NCBI GenBank assembly: GCA_948567375.1
Contig: OX419756.1
Span: 75,928,552-75,992,551 of the forward strand
DNA from: Lunularia cruciata
Taxonomy: Eukaryota; Streptophyta; Marchantiopsida; Lunulariales; Lunulariaceae
Reading direction: 5' to 3'
Length of the DNA stretch: 64,000 nt
This document shows positions 12,501 through 26,000 of the stretch, piece after piece. Each line of letters opens with the position of its first letter. The stretch's first letter is position 1. The notes under the pieces are model-generated. The model worked only from the letters and a program-made list of their open reading frames with translations. It was not told where the DNA came from and made no database searches. A program made the position numbers and the translations under genes.

Positions 12501-15500
12501 GTATAGTCTATATATTTGAGGCACTCCTTTGCCCTCTAACTCAACTCTAAGTAATAGCCAAAACTTGAGATCTTTCTTCCACCAAAATTGAAACCTTCTT
12601 GCCTTGATCACTTACTTGCCTCTCTTTCATCTTGTCCAAATTTCCCTTGCATCTATTGTTGATTAACCTTGGTATCTACACCCACAATTCCCTATCATTG
12701 ATTGATCTTGGTGTATAGGCATGTCAAATTCTTTTTTGCCACATTTTTATGTGCAATTTCTTCTTTCAATTCTCTAGTTTGTTTTGTTCCTCTTTGTTAT
12801 GCAGATCATCACATGTACATCAAAATCCTACCTTAAATCAAGCACATGTTTGGCAATGGTTTTAAGGACAAAATTGTATAATTTTGAGTGGTTTGATTCC
12901 ACTACAAGTTAGCACTAAGATCTTAAGATGTCTTTCTTTACCTATATATCTTGTTTATATCTATATGTAATTTGCTTTATTTTATCTTTTTGCTATTGTA
13001 ACACCAAGTAAGTATAAAAACCCCTTCAGATTTACTAAAGTTAAGCAATTTTAGCAATTTGACTTCCTTTGTCTTGAAGTCTCAAACTCCCTTAACCTAC
13101 CTCCAAATCCAAAAATCACACCCATACTTGATTGATCCTCTTTTATGTAAAATTTGTCACCTTTGACTCAAGATAAGAAATATGTAGTCTTGTTGCTTAT
13201 GATAAACAGATCTAGCTCTCCATATTTTAGGTATATCTCCATTAAGATAAGTATATTTAGCAATAAGACATGGTACAAGCTTGGAGATCCACCTTTTTAT
13301 TTGAAGAATTGTTTGGGATGATGTTGCACTTCTCACTATGATGTCCATGGGACTTGAGCATGTGGATCCATCAAGTTTTGCAACTCTCTATTGGAAAAAT
13401 GAGATTATTTAAAATTTGTCTTTTAAATTTGATTTTATACAAAAAAGGAAAGAAGATTAAGATCAGCAAAGAATCTTCAGGCCGCTCTTTAAGGCATGCA
13501 GGACTTAGAATTATTTTTTATACACCCAAGAGGGAGTTAGCGACCATTGTAAATCAAATGCTCTACTTGTCCACATCAAAATGAGACACATGACTTATGT
13601 ACTTTTGAGTATTATTGTCAAGCATTGTAAACTATTCAACCTTTGGATGGTCATTTTCATTGTTTTCTGAGTTATAGCTAAGGTAAGCCAATTTTTATTC
13701 TATATATTGGGTATTCTATGTATTCTTACTTGCATTGAACTAGGGGATTACTAAGTTATGTGTTAATGTATGTATTTGGGTACTTTATGTATTCAAAATT
13801 ATATTTAACTAAGGGACTGTTAAATTTACCCCTTGTTTAACTAAAATGATATGCCCTAGATCCATCCTAGATCCACCTTAGTCTCACCCTAGTTTATAGT
13901 TTGCAAGATCACATGACTCTCATGTTTGTTGGTGGTGTGATTCATCACAGTACCAATTACTTTAGAAGTATTGATTGTAGTGAGTCATTTTAGTAGAGTG
14001 AGAGGATCAATTTAACAGTCTCCTTTAGCCATCATTGAGGATGGTGCTATAATTGACATTCTCTAAAAGTTGATTGCTCGAGCTTTTGTTATGGATTAGG
14101 GTTTTGAGATGATTTCCAGTGGTTAGTAAGAGGTTAACCATTATTATGAGTATTTTGATCAAAGTAAATTAGCAAACTTCAATAGGTCAACCAATTGCAA
14201 ACAAATAGAATATATATAGGGATGATTATTTATTAACTTTCTTCTTAGCTATTTCTTTTAGTGTTACTTTAAGACTTGCATGAAAACAATTCTATACTTA
14301 CATGGGACCACTAACCTTTGGAGTGAGATATATTTTAAAGTTTGTATAGTGCACTTCTATAAGAAAATATATGGAGCTTAGTTTATATAACATATCTACT
14401 TGTTCTATAAAGAAATATATCAAGATTTGCTAATTTCAACTTGGAAATTTTTATTTTATATGCATAAATATTTGTTTTATTCTTGGATTAGTAGATCAGA
14501 TGTTATTATAAAATATTTTAAATTTAATTTTTGTTATAGGTATTTTTTATAAATATTTTAAATCCATTTTGGAAGCCTTGAAATAAGAAGCCTACATGAG
14601 AAAATGATAACAAGTACCAAGAATGTACCAATGAATAACCCATAATGAGTTTGAGTTTTATTCAATGCAAAACATAGACAATAGTATGTATTTGACTATT
14701 AAATCAGTCAAACATAGATATTGATATGAATTACTAATATGCATTATATTGCAAAATTCTTGACCTTGTTATTGTTTTGAATGATAAATACAATTTAATA
14801 TATAAAATAATAATTAATAATATCTAGTTTGACCTCTAGTACTTTGATAGTTCAACCTATCCTTAAAGCTCAAGATGTAATCTATTCCTATGAGGATGAT
14901 TTGAGGAAGCAATACTTATTACAGTTTGGTAGAATATATTGAAAATTTCATAATCTGCTTTATTTTTCTATAAAATAATAGATATTGCTATTTATAAGAG
15001 TATAAAATCTGGTTTATATTCTAAAATATAAATTAGGGTTTTTATTTGAGATATATTTAACATTTCATATTCTCTCATAACTTTATATTCTTATTGAATT
15101 GCAAAAATACTTGAAATCAATTTTGGTTAAAAATTATAGTTTTCAAAATATATTTATTCTGTTTTTGGATAATGAGGTATAATTATTACTTGATACATGT
15201 ACTAATAAAGTAGTTTACTTATACTCATATTTGTTTGTCTAGACATTTGACAGGTTATAACTTTTGAGTAATACTTAGTCTCCCATTACAACTCTCCTGT
15301 TTTAATAACTTCCAAACAAAAATCACCATAAACTATATTTTTTCCTTCGATTATTTGATTACTTATTCGTCGATACATAACATTAACAAGAATGTGTATT
15401 TATCAAGCTTTGTCTCCTGTCCGCATCCTTGTGTTCATGACTTCTTGTAAATTTTTGTTTCCTCTTATATCCTCTTGACTTAATTCTAACTGGCCTATTT

Positions 15501-15880
15501 GCTGAGAAAATAGTCGAGCTTTTATATACTTTGCAGAACTACTACTACCCTAGTTAAAAAAGGTGTTTCGTTCTCGCTCTTTTTCTTATTTCTTGTGGCA
15601 AACTATATATACTCAAGTTATCTGCTATATCAAGTTTAGTTTCTACGAATTGTCATAATAGAGTGCTTACCAATATTATTATGGAAGCAATGGTTTCAAA
15701 TAGTTGAATTTTGATCTCTTTTGCTCAACTCCTATATTGCCCTAGTAGTCTACTTGCTTATATCTATATTTATTTCTATCTCTAATTCTATTCCTACACA
15801 AAGATTGCACTTATAGATATGCAACAACTTAAAATAGTAACCTATTATATATAAGTAAATATATATATGAGGATTTTGAT

Positions 15881-15884
<4 letters not shown>
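9531..15884. other. Gene-poor AT-rich stretch
   Basis: No protein family, RNA gene or transposon terminus is recognisable. Open frames are below about 85 codons and have AT-driven composition. Confidence 0.5.

Positions 15885-15945
<61 letters not shown>
15885..15945. repeat. (TA)n microsatellite
   Basis: About 30 uninterrupted TA dinucleotides. The open frame across it, a run of Ile-Tyr, is an artefact of the repeat. Confidence 0.97.
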
Positions 15946-15947
<2 letters not shown>

Positions 15948-17535
15948 ATCATCAGTGTGCATCCTATAACCGATTCACTATTTTTAATTAACAATTTATA
16001 CATTTTTGTTATTATTCTTGTTTTCCAATGTTACAATTGGAGTGAGCTTATTATCTTTATAAAATGCAGCACCTACAATTTTCACCTTATTGCACCATGT
16101 TCTTCCAAACAATTTTCTTTGTATAATCTGATCATACCCTACATAACAATACTCTTAAATATCAATATCAACCAATAATATTAAAAAAGAACAATAACAA
16201 CCAAAAAATACAAGACAGTAATTCAAGGAACATAAAACATATATTAGTTTGTAAGAATATTGTATTATTTTTGAACCATTTGACATATATCTCATATGAG
16301 AAAATAAATTCCCATAATTCACACAACTTGATGCAAAATTTAAAATAAGATAAAAAAAATCCAAAATATTTGTATTGTTATTTTTTTACCAACAAAACTT
16401 GTTTTATTATATTATTTCTATTTGTCATATAAATGATAAGTGGCTATATATTTTTAGTATACAACCATACATTTTTTATAACAAATGTACTAAAATGTTA
16501 TGATCTCTAGTGAATGGATTACAAATATTGCTAGAAGGCCGTGATGAAAATTATAGAATGATCTTTCTTTCAATAGTATTTGGATGTGTTCAAACTAGAC
16601 AAAAGGGTACTTGTAAATTTGTTTGTGCTAGAGTATTTATACATTCTTTAAACAGGAGAGTATGACTAATATATATTTTAGGAAAGTACTTCTTTGGTTC
16701 TTCTTGAATGGTTAACGTTGTACTAGTTTATAAGCTAACATTTAAATTAGCCATGATATTGTCGAGCTCTACTAAAATAAATGCCAACTATAAGAGTGAA
16801 TACATTTGATAAACTATGAAGCTAATTAATATTATCATTCAAATTATTTTTATTATGTCATATTTATTTAGTATAAAAACCAATAGATTAAGAATGAATT
16901 ATTCTTAAAAGCACCAAAAATACTATTATCAGCCATAGAAATTATATTTGTAGTATGTGTCAGAGCTATCAAGATGTATTAAATAGCTCTTTTCATAATT
17001 ATATTTGGGTGTACAAATGGAGATAAGAAAAAGATGCTTGCTAACTAACACATTTTCTTTGTGCTCAAGTTTACTTGATAAACATATTTTATTAAAATTT
17101 CAAGAAAGAAACAACCATGTTATCAATTAAAAAGACTGACTCCATCAAATAAATAACCCAAACAAATATTAATCACAAGGATTTGATAATAATGAATTAC
17201 AAAGGACTGCAAAGTATTATTTAGAATGAGAACTAAATAAAATTACAACTCTAATCACTAGGATTTTGCTACAAGAAATACAAAGAACAATCAGCTATTA
17301 ATAGATAAGGATTATTAAATGAATTTAGTACTTTAGTCATTATTTGTATAAGTTGTTTGTCTCCAAAAAGTGATAAGGAGGAGAAAATTATGAAATTATT
17401 AATTTAAAATAGATGATATAAAACATAATCCCAAAATAAGATGGATGATATAAATGAAATATATTTTCAACCCCTGTTATAAAAAAACATTGTTATTCAA
17501 ATTTGTAATATCATAGTAAGAATAGGTTGATCATA
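15946..17535. other. AT-rich non-coding stretch
   Basis: Very AT-rich. I see nothing recognisable in it. Confidence 0.5.
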
Positions 17536-18070
17536 CGAGGATACAAGTTGGATACAAGTTGGATACAAGTTGGATACAATTGAAAGCAAGGTCAAAGTGT
17601 CACAAAGATGACAATCTATTATTTTTTCACTTAACTACTTGGGCAAAGTGATTCCCATAAGATGGTATTCTTGGGGTGAGATTACCATCTTATGGGAATC
17701 ATCTTGCCTTTGAATCATTTCTATGTAAATTTAAATAATCATTAATCACTTTCATGGTAATTGTAGTCTAGAGGACTCTTGAAGATGATAGATCATTCGC
17801 ACTAAAGTTCACTTTGCCTTAGAATTCCCTATCCTCTCATTAGTTCAACCAAATTCTGTCTACTATTGTCAAGACTATTCTAAATATCTATCATTGATAC
17901 CACCATTGCGAATATCAAGTTGTATCAGATAGACATATATCATTGTGTTTTACAAGTAGTGGGATGAAACATGCAAACAAAGACTAGAGTCAAATCTCCC
18001 AAGAGTCCTATCTCTTTATCATATATGATTGTAACACTATATACTACCCTTCCTAGAAAATAATACTTTA
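17530..18070 (+). repeat. Dispersed repeat, copy 2, with internal minisatellite
   Basis: Diverged relative of the sequence at 7070-7370. It contains about four copies of an 11-bp unit, GGATACAAGTT (about 17539-17580), where the other copy has a single unit. The minisatellite therefore expanded inside this copy. Confidence 0.5.
17650..17700. repeat. Perfect 18-bp inverted repeat
   Basis: GATTCCCATAAGATGGTA at 17650-17667 pairs perfectly with its complement at 17683-17700 across a 15-nt spacer. It lies just after the minisatellite in the dispersed repeat. The related copy near 7170 has only a diverged version of the left arm. Confidence 0.85.
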
Positions 18071-19683
18071 AATGAGAATAAAATGATCCCTACCACTTAG
18101 TCTCCTAATTTATGGTACTTGACAATGTGTAAGCTTCTAAAAGTCCATAATAATATCATTCATGGCTTGTGTAGAGCACATGGAGATTCACCCTCCAATT
18201 TCACACAAATAAATCCTTCACTCCAATGCTTATGTGTAATAATATGGAGTCTCTCAAGAAGTTAGTTGAGACTAATAAAGAAGCAAATAGGCCAAATTAG
18301 CCAAGAATTTTAAAAATATTCTAGAAGTATTTATGAAACTACTTATACCTTCCAAATATTAGGTAATGTGCATACCAAGTATGAGGAATCTTTTTGGGAA
18401 GATTTCTATCTAGCTTAGCTTGCATGCCAAATAGGTGATTTCTAGAAAGAAGCTTCATGTGGAGCTTCTAGACTACCTTACTTATATGCAAAGTAGGAAA
18501 CTTACCGGTTAGTTTGGCTTGCACTCCAAGAAAATAGCTTTTACAAAGCTTCATGGAAGCTTCTCAAGAGCATTGTATGTTCCCTATGAATATCAAAGCC
18601 TAAGCTCATGATATGCATTAGAGGTTTCACTCTTTCAAGAGTCACAATGTTATCGTTCACTTTGATCTTCCATTCTCTTATTTCTCTCTTTGGTCTTTTA
18701 CATAATGACTCTATGAAAATTCCTCATGACTAAGCAACTAAGTAAATAGACATTCACACAAATAGCAACCATATATACATGCACCAACTTGATAGTCTTG
18801 ATTGCATTGCCTAGTTTATTGCAAAGGAAGAATGCACCAAATGAACATAATAAACATCTTGTATAAGCACTACATATATATCCTACTTAGTACTATCTTA
18901 GCAATTGATCTAGTATCCAAAATACTACTAAATTACTAGAGATGAGAAGAACTTGGACAAAGAGAAAAAAATGGGTTGTGGTAATGATTTGAATAAAGAA
19001 GTATATTATTGTTTTTAGACAAAATTAATATATCATGTTTACATCCTCGATAAAAAGAAAAGGATGCTTATAAAATAATTTGTATACTAAACACTTCTAT
19101 TAAATATCAATAATTTAATCAAGGTATAAACTATCATATATTTGAATAAATCGTCTCTATATTGTACAAAACACACTTTTTAACTTTCCAAGTATCATTT
19201 AAAATAGGATCATTTATTTTGAATAGCCTTTATTACCCCTTATTACAAAGTAAGTATATTGTTATCATATTTTTATGTTTTCTTCTACTTATTCACGCAG
19301 TAGTTTTTCTTGTCTTTAGATTTATTACAAATTGCAATAAACTTCTTCGTCCTATAAGAAAATGCTAGAACCATAAATTGTTATAAAATAATTATATTTG
19401 ACTATTTTTAGCTTTTGGGTATTTTATCTTGATTGATAACTGTTGTGTCTTATTGGTTTTGTTTGGAATATGAAGTGATGTTGCGACAAAGGCATAGCAC
19501 AAATGATCTGAATATTGTATTAGCCATAATATATGTTTATAATTTTGAATTAATATGTATTTAAATATGTTAAATAATATATATATTGCAATATTTAAAT
19601 TTTGACACTCAAGATTAATTGCAATTTATGGTCTGGCCTCACTTCAATACCACTTCTTTAATGAGACATTTTGGAACAAAAAT
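18071..19683. other. AT-rich non-coding stretch
   Basis: No gene or element is recognisable. Confidence 0.5.
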
Positions 19684-20105
19684 GCTGATTTATATCATTC
19701 CATACAAATCTTAGATAGATTTACTATATACAAGATTACTGGCTTTATAAAATTAAAAGCTAACTTAAGAATTGCCATATAAACATGATTGGTGATTATA
19801 TTGCATAGTAAATTCACTAAGTAGATATCATTAGAAATTTCTATGTATTTTTCTACTCACCACCATCTTTTGCATTTATTTACAACCATGCTGGTTCATA
19901 TCATTCCATGTAAATCTTAAATAGATTCACAATATATGAGACTACTACTTGTATAAATTAAAAGTTAACTTAAGAATTGCAGCGTAAGCATGATTGTTGA
20001 TTATATGCATAACATATTCCATCAGTAGATATCCTAAAATTTTAGACCTATTTTTCCTACTCACCACCATCTCTTGTCTGTAGTAGTTATTTGCATTACA
20101 TTTTG
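19684..20105. repeat. Diverged tandem duplication of about 205 bp
   Basis: Two adjacent copies start near 19684 and 19890. Shared landmarks in order are CATATCATTCCAT or its variant, AAATCTTAxATAGATT, a TTAACTTAAGAATTGC segment, a CATGATTG-TGATTATAT segment, CAGTAGATATC or its variant, and CTACTCACCACCATCT. The copies differ by substitutions and small indels, so the duplication is old. Confidence 0.65.
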
Positions 20106-22985
20106 TATAGAGAATTTCAAGTGAGCCCAATAATTATGTTATTCTATCTTTGAATGAATAATAGTTATTCATGTTGCTATGTTGACTTGAGAATTGTCAA
20201 AATATGATGAATTCTATATTTATATATAGTAAATTATATATTGTAGCAAAATTGATTACACATACTATCACAATTGAAGCTAATAGGAAGTTATAATTTG
20301 AAGTCTTTTTTGGTTAAATCTATGTTCATGCGGGTATAGCTTTTAAGGGATTTTACGTAATATGTCAAAGATAATGAAAAAAGCTTTGCAACTCAATATT
20401 CAGATTTATTCCAAGCAAAAATATCTTGTTAATTTGAACTACAATTTGTATCTTTTATATTCACATTCATGCTTCCTTCACTTTGGTAGAACATTAAACA
20501 TCAAATGTCTTCCCTAAGGTAAGAGCTAAATTGAATCTCTCTTGATTCAGAATTCATTTTTATCAAGTTATATCATCAATATTTATCAAGCCTTTTATTT
20601 GCAACCCAACAAATTAATATCTCTAAGCTCAAGTAGGTTGTTTATTGGAAAGAAACTCCATCGCTTTAGTCTTTTGAAGTAGTAGACTGAGTGCAATTTA
20701 ACCCACTTATATTCAGGAATATAGGAAGAGTTCTTTATGTCATACTCATCTTGATCAGTAATTGAACATAAATGAATGAAAAAGTGCTTAGAGCTAACAA
20801 AGATCCAGATGTTTTAGTTTAAATAATGAAATAATCATGGATATCAATGCAATTAACAACAATAGTTCAATTGTTCATTTGGATACTATAGTTTAATATA
20901 CAAAGGATAATATTTTGACACTTTCCAAATCATGATTCTCGTACATTCTAATTTTTAGAACGTTTAATTTGATTTATACTGTATATAATAATATAAAAAT
21001 GCTTATTTGTTATTTACTGTACATATATTTGTATATATACTTATCGTTAATTATATATGTCACAATGTCTCCCACTCTCTCTTCTACCTAAATTCATAGT
21101 ACTTAAGTATAACAAATTCTGTTATTTATTTGTTGACATTGTTACTGCTTTATATATGATTACTTAATCTTAAGAATTTCTTAAGACGATTACTCTTACT
21201 TACATTTTATTTCTTGATATGATTACTTTCAGTTTGTACTTTCTCATTAGGAACTTTTGATCTCCGTATTTGTCATCAAATAAACAATTTCTTCGACCAA
21301 GGAGTCTTGCCTAGAAGCTTATGTTTGATAGTTTGTTGTCTACTAAATCCTATATCATTTTATTAGTCAAGCTTGATGACTAAACATTCAAGAAGTTCCA
21401 AAATGTTAGATTCAACAGAAAGTAAGGATAATATATCAAGGAGAATACTTTACTAAAATACGGTGTTTTACAATTTTTTCCTTTTTACACTTTGCTTCTA
21501 ACCTTATATTACTAAAGGTTTGGTTCTAAGGCTGCTATAAGTCATAGAAAAAGTACATCATTATGAATTTCTTATTGATTTAATTAGAATATCATTTAAG
21601 TTAGTCGTCTAGGCTTGAAATTGCCCTTATTCATTGAGTAAGCTAAAAGTTTGGCAAACTTTTATAAGTTAAAGCTATAGTTGATATTCTTGAATATCAA
21701 TAACAATCTTGTTGTTCATCGTAGGATTAATTATGATTGGTGAAGCTTAGACAAAAGAACAAGCCTTAATAGGAATTCAGGTTAGCAAGTTGCATAACCT
21801 CATCTATATTGTAATTTCAGAGTAGCTCAGTTCGCTTCTGTATTTATATTTTGCATCAAAGTGCTTTCTAGTCTAATATTAAACCTTAAATTATAAATTC
21901 AAAGTAGCAATTTCCTTTAGAAGGCTCTGCACATTAGTCATTCTGTTAGAGACGCGCTCCACTAACACAAAAGTCCTCTACAAACAAGCTTGTGTGAAAA
22001 GAATGAATAGGCAACCCTCCTCTAACTCTATTTTCATTCGTTATGACAAAGATATGGAGCATCGTTAATCTTCAGTATGACACCATTTCCACTATTCTTG
22101 AAGTAAGATTAATCAAAATAGTACTATGAGAATAATTTACATAGAGAAAATTTCAGTGTTTGTAAGAAAACTCATTAGGTACGCCGGTTAAGAGATCAAT
22201 TCTATTATTACCTATATCTGTATTGATGCGGTAGTGCAGATTTTTCATATAGAGTGTATTGGGGTTTAGCCCCATTTTACCTTTTCCTTCTCTCTCGTGT
22301 ACGGCTTGATGGGGTCTTCCCCTTCTTCGTTTTTTCTACGCGGTCTCTATTTTCTTGGATTGAGTTAGATGCTTAATTATTAAATTAAAAGGGAAAAATT
22401 AATTATTCACAAGGTATTTATTTTAAGTTATTGATATAGTTGAGTTAGGATTTTTTGAAAGTCTAAATGGATCCCCTATATAAATAAAGAAAGAAAGAAA
22501 TAATACAAAATACGCTATGTAGTATTTTAAAAGGATATTTTCAACTGCTTCATCATTATTTTATGCAATTATGAGTTCTCAAATTTAACAATATTCATTC
22601 ATTCAAGTAAAAGTCAAAATTGTCCCCGCTCGGATAGTTGGTCGAATTGTAATTGTTGATATTATTCCTAACTCTGTTTCTTTCCACGCACCCACTAGTT
22701 TAATTTAATAAATCAAGAATTGTCCGCAGCGTTTTACACATCCAAACAATCTTCAAAAACCTGTTGGTGAGGTGGATGGGTACGCGAACGCTAAACTGGG
22801 GCCACGTAAAACTTGCTTCAAACTGGGGAGGGGGAGACAAGAGCGGTGAGTTTACTCGCATCTTCTTCGTTCCCCGCCATTGCCCGAATACTTGCCATCC
22901 GGATTGCTGAGATTTACGCTGTGTACTATTTAGAAGGGTTTTAGTCAGAATACTCGATCCACAACGCAAATGCTATCCCGGCAGG
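20106..22985. other. AT-rich stretch leading to the DER 5' flank
   Basis: No gene is seen. At 22297-22335 there is a short repeat, TACGGCTTGATGGGGTCTTC, with relatives near 52522 and 59092. GGGGTTTAGCCCC at 22261-22273 is a small hairpin. From about 22700 the composition becomes less AT-rich as the DER promoter and leader begin. Confidence 0.5.
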
Positions 22986-23084
22986 TTGGTGCTTGGACAG
23001 TTTTTCTTACCAATTATCTGTGCTTCGCACGGATACCCGAGTAACCAATTTGAAAATCAGTTCTCGCTTGGGTTTCAGCTGAGA

Positions 23085-26000
23085 ATGGCTTCTGCTTCGA
23101 TTCCGGGGTCAAGAGGCTTCCTTTTTCCCAGGAGTACGTCCGCAAATCGGGTTGCTCAGTCGTTCGCCCTCCGTTCCTCATGGAATCAAGGCTCCGGGCT
23201 TCGCTACTTACGTCTCTGTGCCAATTTGACATTGCGCAGACAACATCTCCATGTATTCTTCTCCTCTTCGCTGTCCGTTCTTAAAAAGATTAAATTTTCC
23301 TGCTTTGTTTCTGTGATATTCTTCTAGCTATGTAGTTTATTGTCGTGCTGCTTATCTAGTGATTTGGAAGTTGAAGATTGGGTTGTTAATGCAGCTCCGT
23401 GCTGGACGTCCACTTGCTGCTTTAGAGACCGATGATGGCAATGAACAAGAAACAGAAGATGACGCAGATGATCTCTCATTTGACTTGATGGAGAAGGAGG
23501 CAGCAAAGGTTGCGAAGGAGTATGCACGTTCACTACTTCAACAAATGCGTGAAGGTGAGATGCCGCATTGGAAGTTCTTTGCAGCTGACATTACATTCTT
23601 GCCTGTTGGTCCCGTGTTTACTGGTCATAGGAAATATGTTGCTACTGATGAACGTTAAATTTGGCAGAGGATGAAGCGGAAGCTGTAGGGAAGAGAAAAG
23701 GAAAGAAGATTATCAATTTAGAAATCGAGGAATCTCGCATACCCGACAATCTTCTTCCTAAAGTAGCTATTGTTGGGAGGCCAAATGTGGGAAAGTCAGC
23801 TTTATTCAACCGTCTGGCTGGAGTACGTACCTGTTTTCGAATATGTATTCTTATAGTATTTTAGTCAACATAAGACCTGTTTGACATGCAATTTTTTTGT
23901 TGTTTTTTTGTTTTTTGGGAAGGAGTTCTGTATTGTTCGGAATAATATTGAACTGAAAGAATCGAAATCCACCCTTATCTGAAATCCACCATTATGATCC
24001 TTCCTCCATTTCACTGATTCTGAGTTGTACAGGGTGATGTGGCCATTGTACATGATGAACCAGGCGTCACTCGTGATCGTCTTTATACAAGAGCTTTCTG
24101 GGGTGAACAAGAGTTCATGCTGGTCGATACTGGCGGTGTGTTAACAGTTCCTACATCTGGACTTATGGGTACCGATGGAATTGCAATCACTAGTGGTGGA
24201 GGCTCAGATGCTGTAACTCAAGCCCTGAAGGAAGCTGCTTCCGCGGGGCTCCCAGCTTTAATAGAGAAACAGGCAGCCGCTGCCGTGGAGGATGCTGATT
24301 CTATTATCTTTGTTGTAGATGGGCAGGTGAATATACCAGCTTTTTGATTAGATATACTTTCGAAGCTTACTTGAAATTCCTGTTTTGAAATTATACTACT
24401 TGATGATGTTCTTAAGTATGGTCTAAGGTTGAGATAGCTTTTAAGCTAGTCAGTCTGCCCTGCCAGTATGATGCTTGCTGATTTATTATCCTGGTCATTG
24501 CTACAAACATGTATGTAAAGTCGGATTGATGTTAAAGAAATCTGCAACAAAGGGGATGTTTGTCTCGGATCCTAACGCGATGAATGGTTGTAGACTGGTC
24601 CAACTTCAGCGGATATTGACATTGCAAGCTGGTTACGAAGGAAGCACTCCGATAAGAGGATTACACTCGCAGTGAACAAGTGCGAATCGCCCACCAAAGG
24701 ACTACTTCAAGCAGCAGAATTTTGGGAACTTGGGTAAGCCTCCTCTATCTTATCCCTTTGTCATCGATCCAAGATATTTGTTACTCTGAAGAGGATGTAC
24801 TGTTTAGTATAAACGCGTAGCTGAGTTTGACCACGTGGAAACCATCATATTTAAGATGGCAGCGTTAACCACGTCATAGTTGCGTATTAGCATATGATGA
24901 TCATTTACACTTAATGAGTTCTGGATAACCCGTTCCCAGAACGGCTTCTGTTCTGGGAACGGCTTCTGTTCTCGTATACCAATATGATGATCACTACGAC
25001 GATCACTATATGGATTCGGCATATCTTGATTTACACCTCACCTCACATCACCTCGCGCAGACAATCTCGTTCTCACACTTCTCTAATGCTATTTCTGCCT
25101 CTTCCTATTCTTCACGATCTTTTTCCTCTGCATGCATCTCTCTCGCTCATTCTATTTTTCTCAATGGAATCTTGAAAATCTGCTCTGTTTGCTTCTCTAA
25201 TCGGTTTTTTCTTTCAGGTATTGTCAAGGTGCGTCTCGAATCCTTTCCTTGCTCGTGCTTCCCATTCTGCATTCTTTCCTTACGTATGGTTTCTATTCTG
25301 CATTTTCAATGCCCATTTTCTTCGAATTTCTTCCACATTACTTCCAGGGGACCATTTATTCTTTCGGCTCTACAGATGCTCCTACATGGCTTTGCTGGTT
25401 TCTGCATATATTACAGCGTTTCCTTACTTCTCACTGCTACCATATCTGAGTTGCACTTTTGGAAGCAACCGAGTTTGCCTTGGCACTCATGAGCTTTTGA
25501 GCAGAAACTAGGTACGAGGGGCACTGGCATTATCCCAGCTACTTCGGCACTGCATTAAGCACTGATGAAGTCGTTAGTGGTTTCGTGAGGCTTAATATGA
25601 CCGCCTGTCGGGTTCCTTTAGTGTTTTAGGACTCATGCGTTCATAGCGCATGGTGCTATATACTATATCCAGTCCTCTTGCATCGCACGGCTTCTGTCCA
25701 CCTTTCTCTATATCCAGTCATTTAACGCTTTGCTCTGCATCCCCTGTTCTCTGAACGTCTTTTACTCTCATTTTGTCATACCCAGTCCCATAACGTTTCG
25801 CTCCGACTCAGTCAGGTCACCATCCACTCCTCTCCCACTTCGCTCCACTACACCTACCTCACCTAATGTTCTTTCGATGATTGCCAGTTTTGACTTCGCG
25901 CCGACTCAGCCAAGACACCATCCACTCCTCTCCTATTTCGTTCCATCGCACCCACCCTCACCTACTGCTCTGTCGATGTTTCTCTGTTTCATGATTCGTA

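Noticed and set aside
15867-16178. 103-codon frame starting in the (TA)n repeat
   Set aside because: Its Ile-Tyr run is the microsatellite itself. The rest is AT-rich and unlike any family.
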